DNA of 6,597 nt from Verrucomicrobiota bacterium (GTDB lineage Bacteria > Verrucomicrobiota > Verrucomicrobiia > Opitutales > UBA953), in the NCBI GenBank assembly GCA_004293385.1, contig RDYO01000028.1, forward strand, positions 1-6,597. Direction: 5' to 3'. The position numbers and the translations under genes were made by a program. The notes under the pieces are model-generated. The model was not told the origin of the DNA and ran no database searches. It was given only the letters and a program-made list of their open reading frames with translations. Below, piece after piece: positions 6,277-6,597 of this stretch. Each line of letters opens with the position of its first letter. Position 1 is the stretch's first letter.

Positions 6277-6597
6277 CTACACCTTCAGGAAGACCTTCTG
6301 CCGCTTGAGGAACCAGAAGAGCGCCCACTTCACGGCGAAGATGCCGGTGACCATGACCAGCGAGGCGACGGCCGGCGGGAAGGCCCGGGCGAGACCGCCG
6401 AAGAGAGCCTGCGCGGTGAAGTCGAAACTGAGGAACTTCGACGACATGTAGATGAGCACGGAGTTCATGCCGATGACGGCGAAGAAGGCTCCGAACCAAC
6501 GAGCCCAGCCCCGGACGTCGATGACCCAATAGAACAAGGCCAGCAGCAGGCTGGCCCAGCCGCAGGTCCAGAGGACGAACGAACTGGTCCAAAGGTT
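6277..6597 (-). CDS. DUF5009/NagX-like membrane acyltransferase, C-terminal part only
   Basis: The reading frame enters from beyond position 6597, so only the last 106 residues are visible. The visible part begins NLWTSSFVLWTCGWASLLL and continues FYWVIDVRGW and FFAVIGMNSVLIYM. These are characteristic C-terminal segments of the DUF5009 / heparan-alpha-glucosaminide N-acetyltransferase-like (NagX) family of polytopic membrane proteins. At least three to four hydrophobic helices are present, ending in a basic tail (WFLKRQKVFLKV). Bacterial members are often linked to sugar or glycan acetylation, but no substrate can be read from this fragment and the catalytic N-terminal part is missing. A TTG at 6537 should not be taken as the start because conserved sequence continues upstream of it. 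DUF983 follows 52 bp downstream. Confidence 0.8.
   Translation of the reverse strand, partial: NLWTSSFVLWTCGWASLLLALFYWVIDVRGWARWFGAFFAVIGMNSVLIYMSSKFLSFDFTAQALFGGLARAFPPAVASLVMVTGIFAVKWALFWFLKRQKVFLKV

Noticed and set aside
5918..6592. A 224-codon minus-strand frame overlapping DUF983 and the acyltransferase
   Set aside because: It is rich in R, S, G and P and lies in a different frame from two recognisable membrane proteins. It is a shadow.

Overview
This 6.6-kb, GC-rich window is ordinary bacterial chromosome. It holds six protein genes: four complete or nearly complete, and two cut by the window edges. No RNA gene, transposon, CRISPR array or phage element was seen. The closest impression is a Verrucomicrobiota-type bacterium (Opitutae-like). 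This is inferred from the fused GcvPA-GcvPB-style glycine dehydrogenase, the scarcity of clear Shine-Dalgarno sites and the gene mix. It is a guess and was not tested by any search.

Layout. Positions 1-473 (minus strand) carry the N-terminal three quarters of endonuclease III (nth), a base-excision-repair enzyme with both catalytic residues present. A 179-bp divergent intergenic region (474-652) separates it from gcvP (653-3634, plus strand). gcvP encodes a 993-residue glycine-cleavage P-protein in which a GcvPA-like half and a GcvPB-like half are joined in one chain. gcvP meets a convergent minus-strand block with a gap of only 21 bp. In order of transcription that block is: the C-terminal end of a DUF5009/NagX-like membrane acyltransferase (6277-6597), a DUF983 zinc-ribbon membrane protein (5820-6224), methylenetetrahydrofolate reductase metF (4943-5722, with an upstream coding remnant to about 5769) and an LplT/Aas-type MFS transporter (3656-4894).

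Functional links. GcvP and MetF act next to each other in folate one-carbon metabolism. The glycine cleavage system makes 5,10-methylene-THF, and MetF reduces it to 5-methyl-THF for methionine synthesis. The partner genes gcvT, gcvH and lpd are not in the window. metF appears to have its own promoter (TTGACT, 16 bp, GATAAG) with a 24-bp near-perfect palindrome between and over the promoter elements, as expected for a repressor site. The MFS gene follows metF by 48 bp, and a 7-bp inverted repeat covers its start codon.

Most worth a second look. The 5' end of metF is abnormal. The conserved FFPPKD segment is in frame but lies upstream of the first usable start codon. A candidate ATG (5769) lies one base out of frame. 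The Glu that normally precedes FFPP is absent. No wholly new system is evident.
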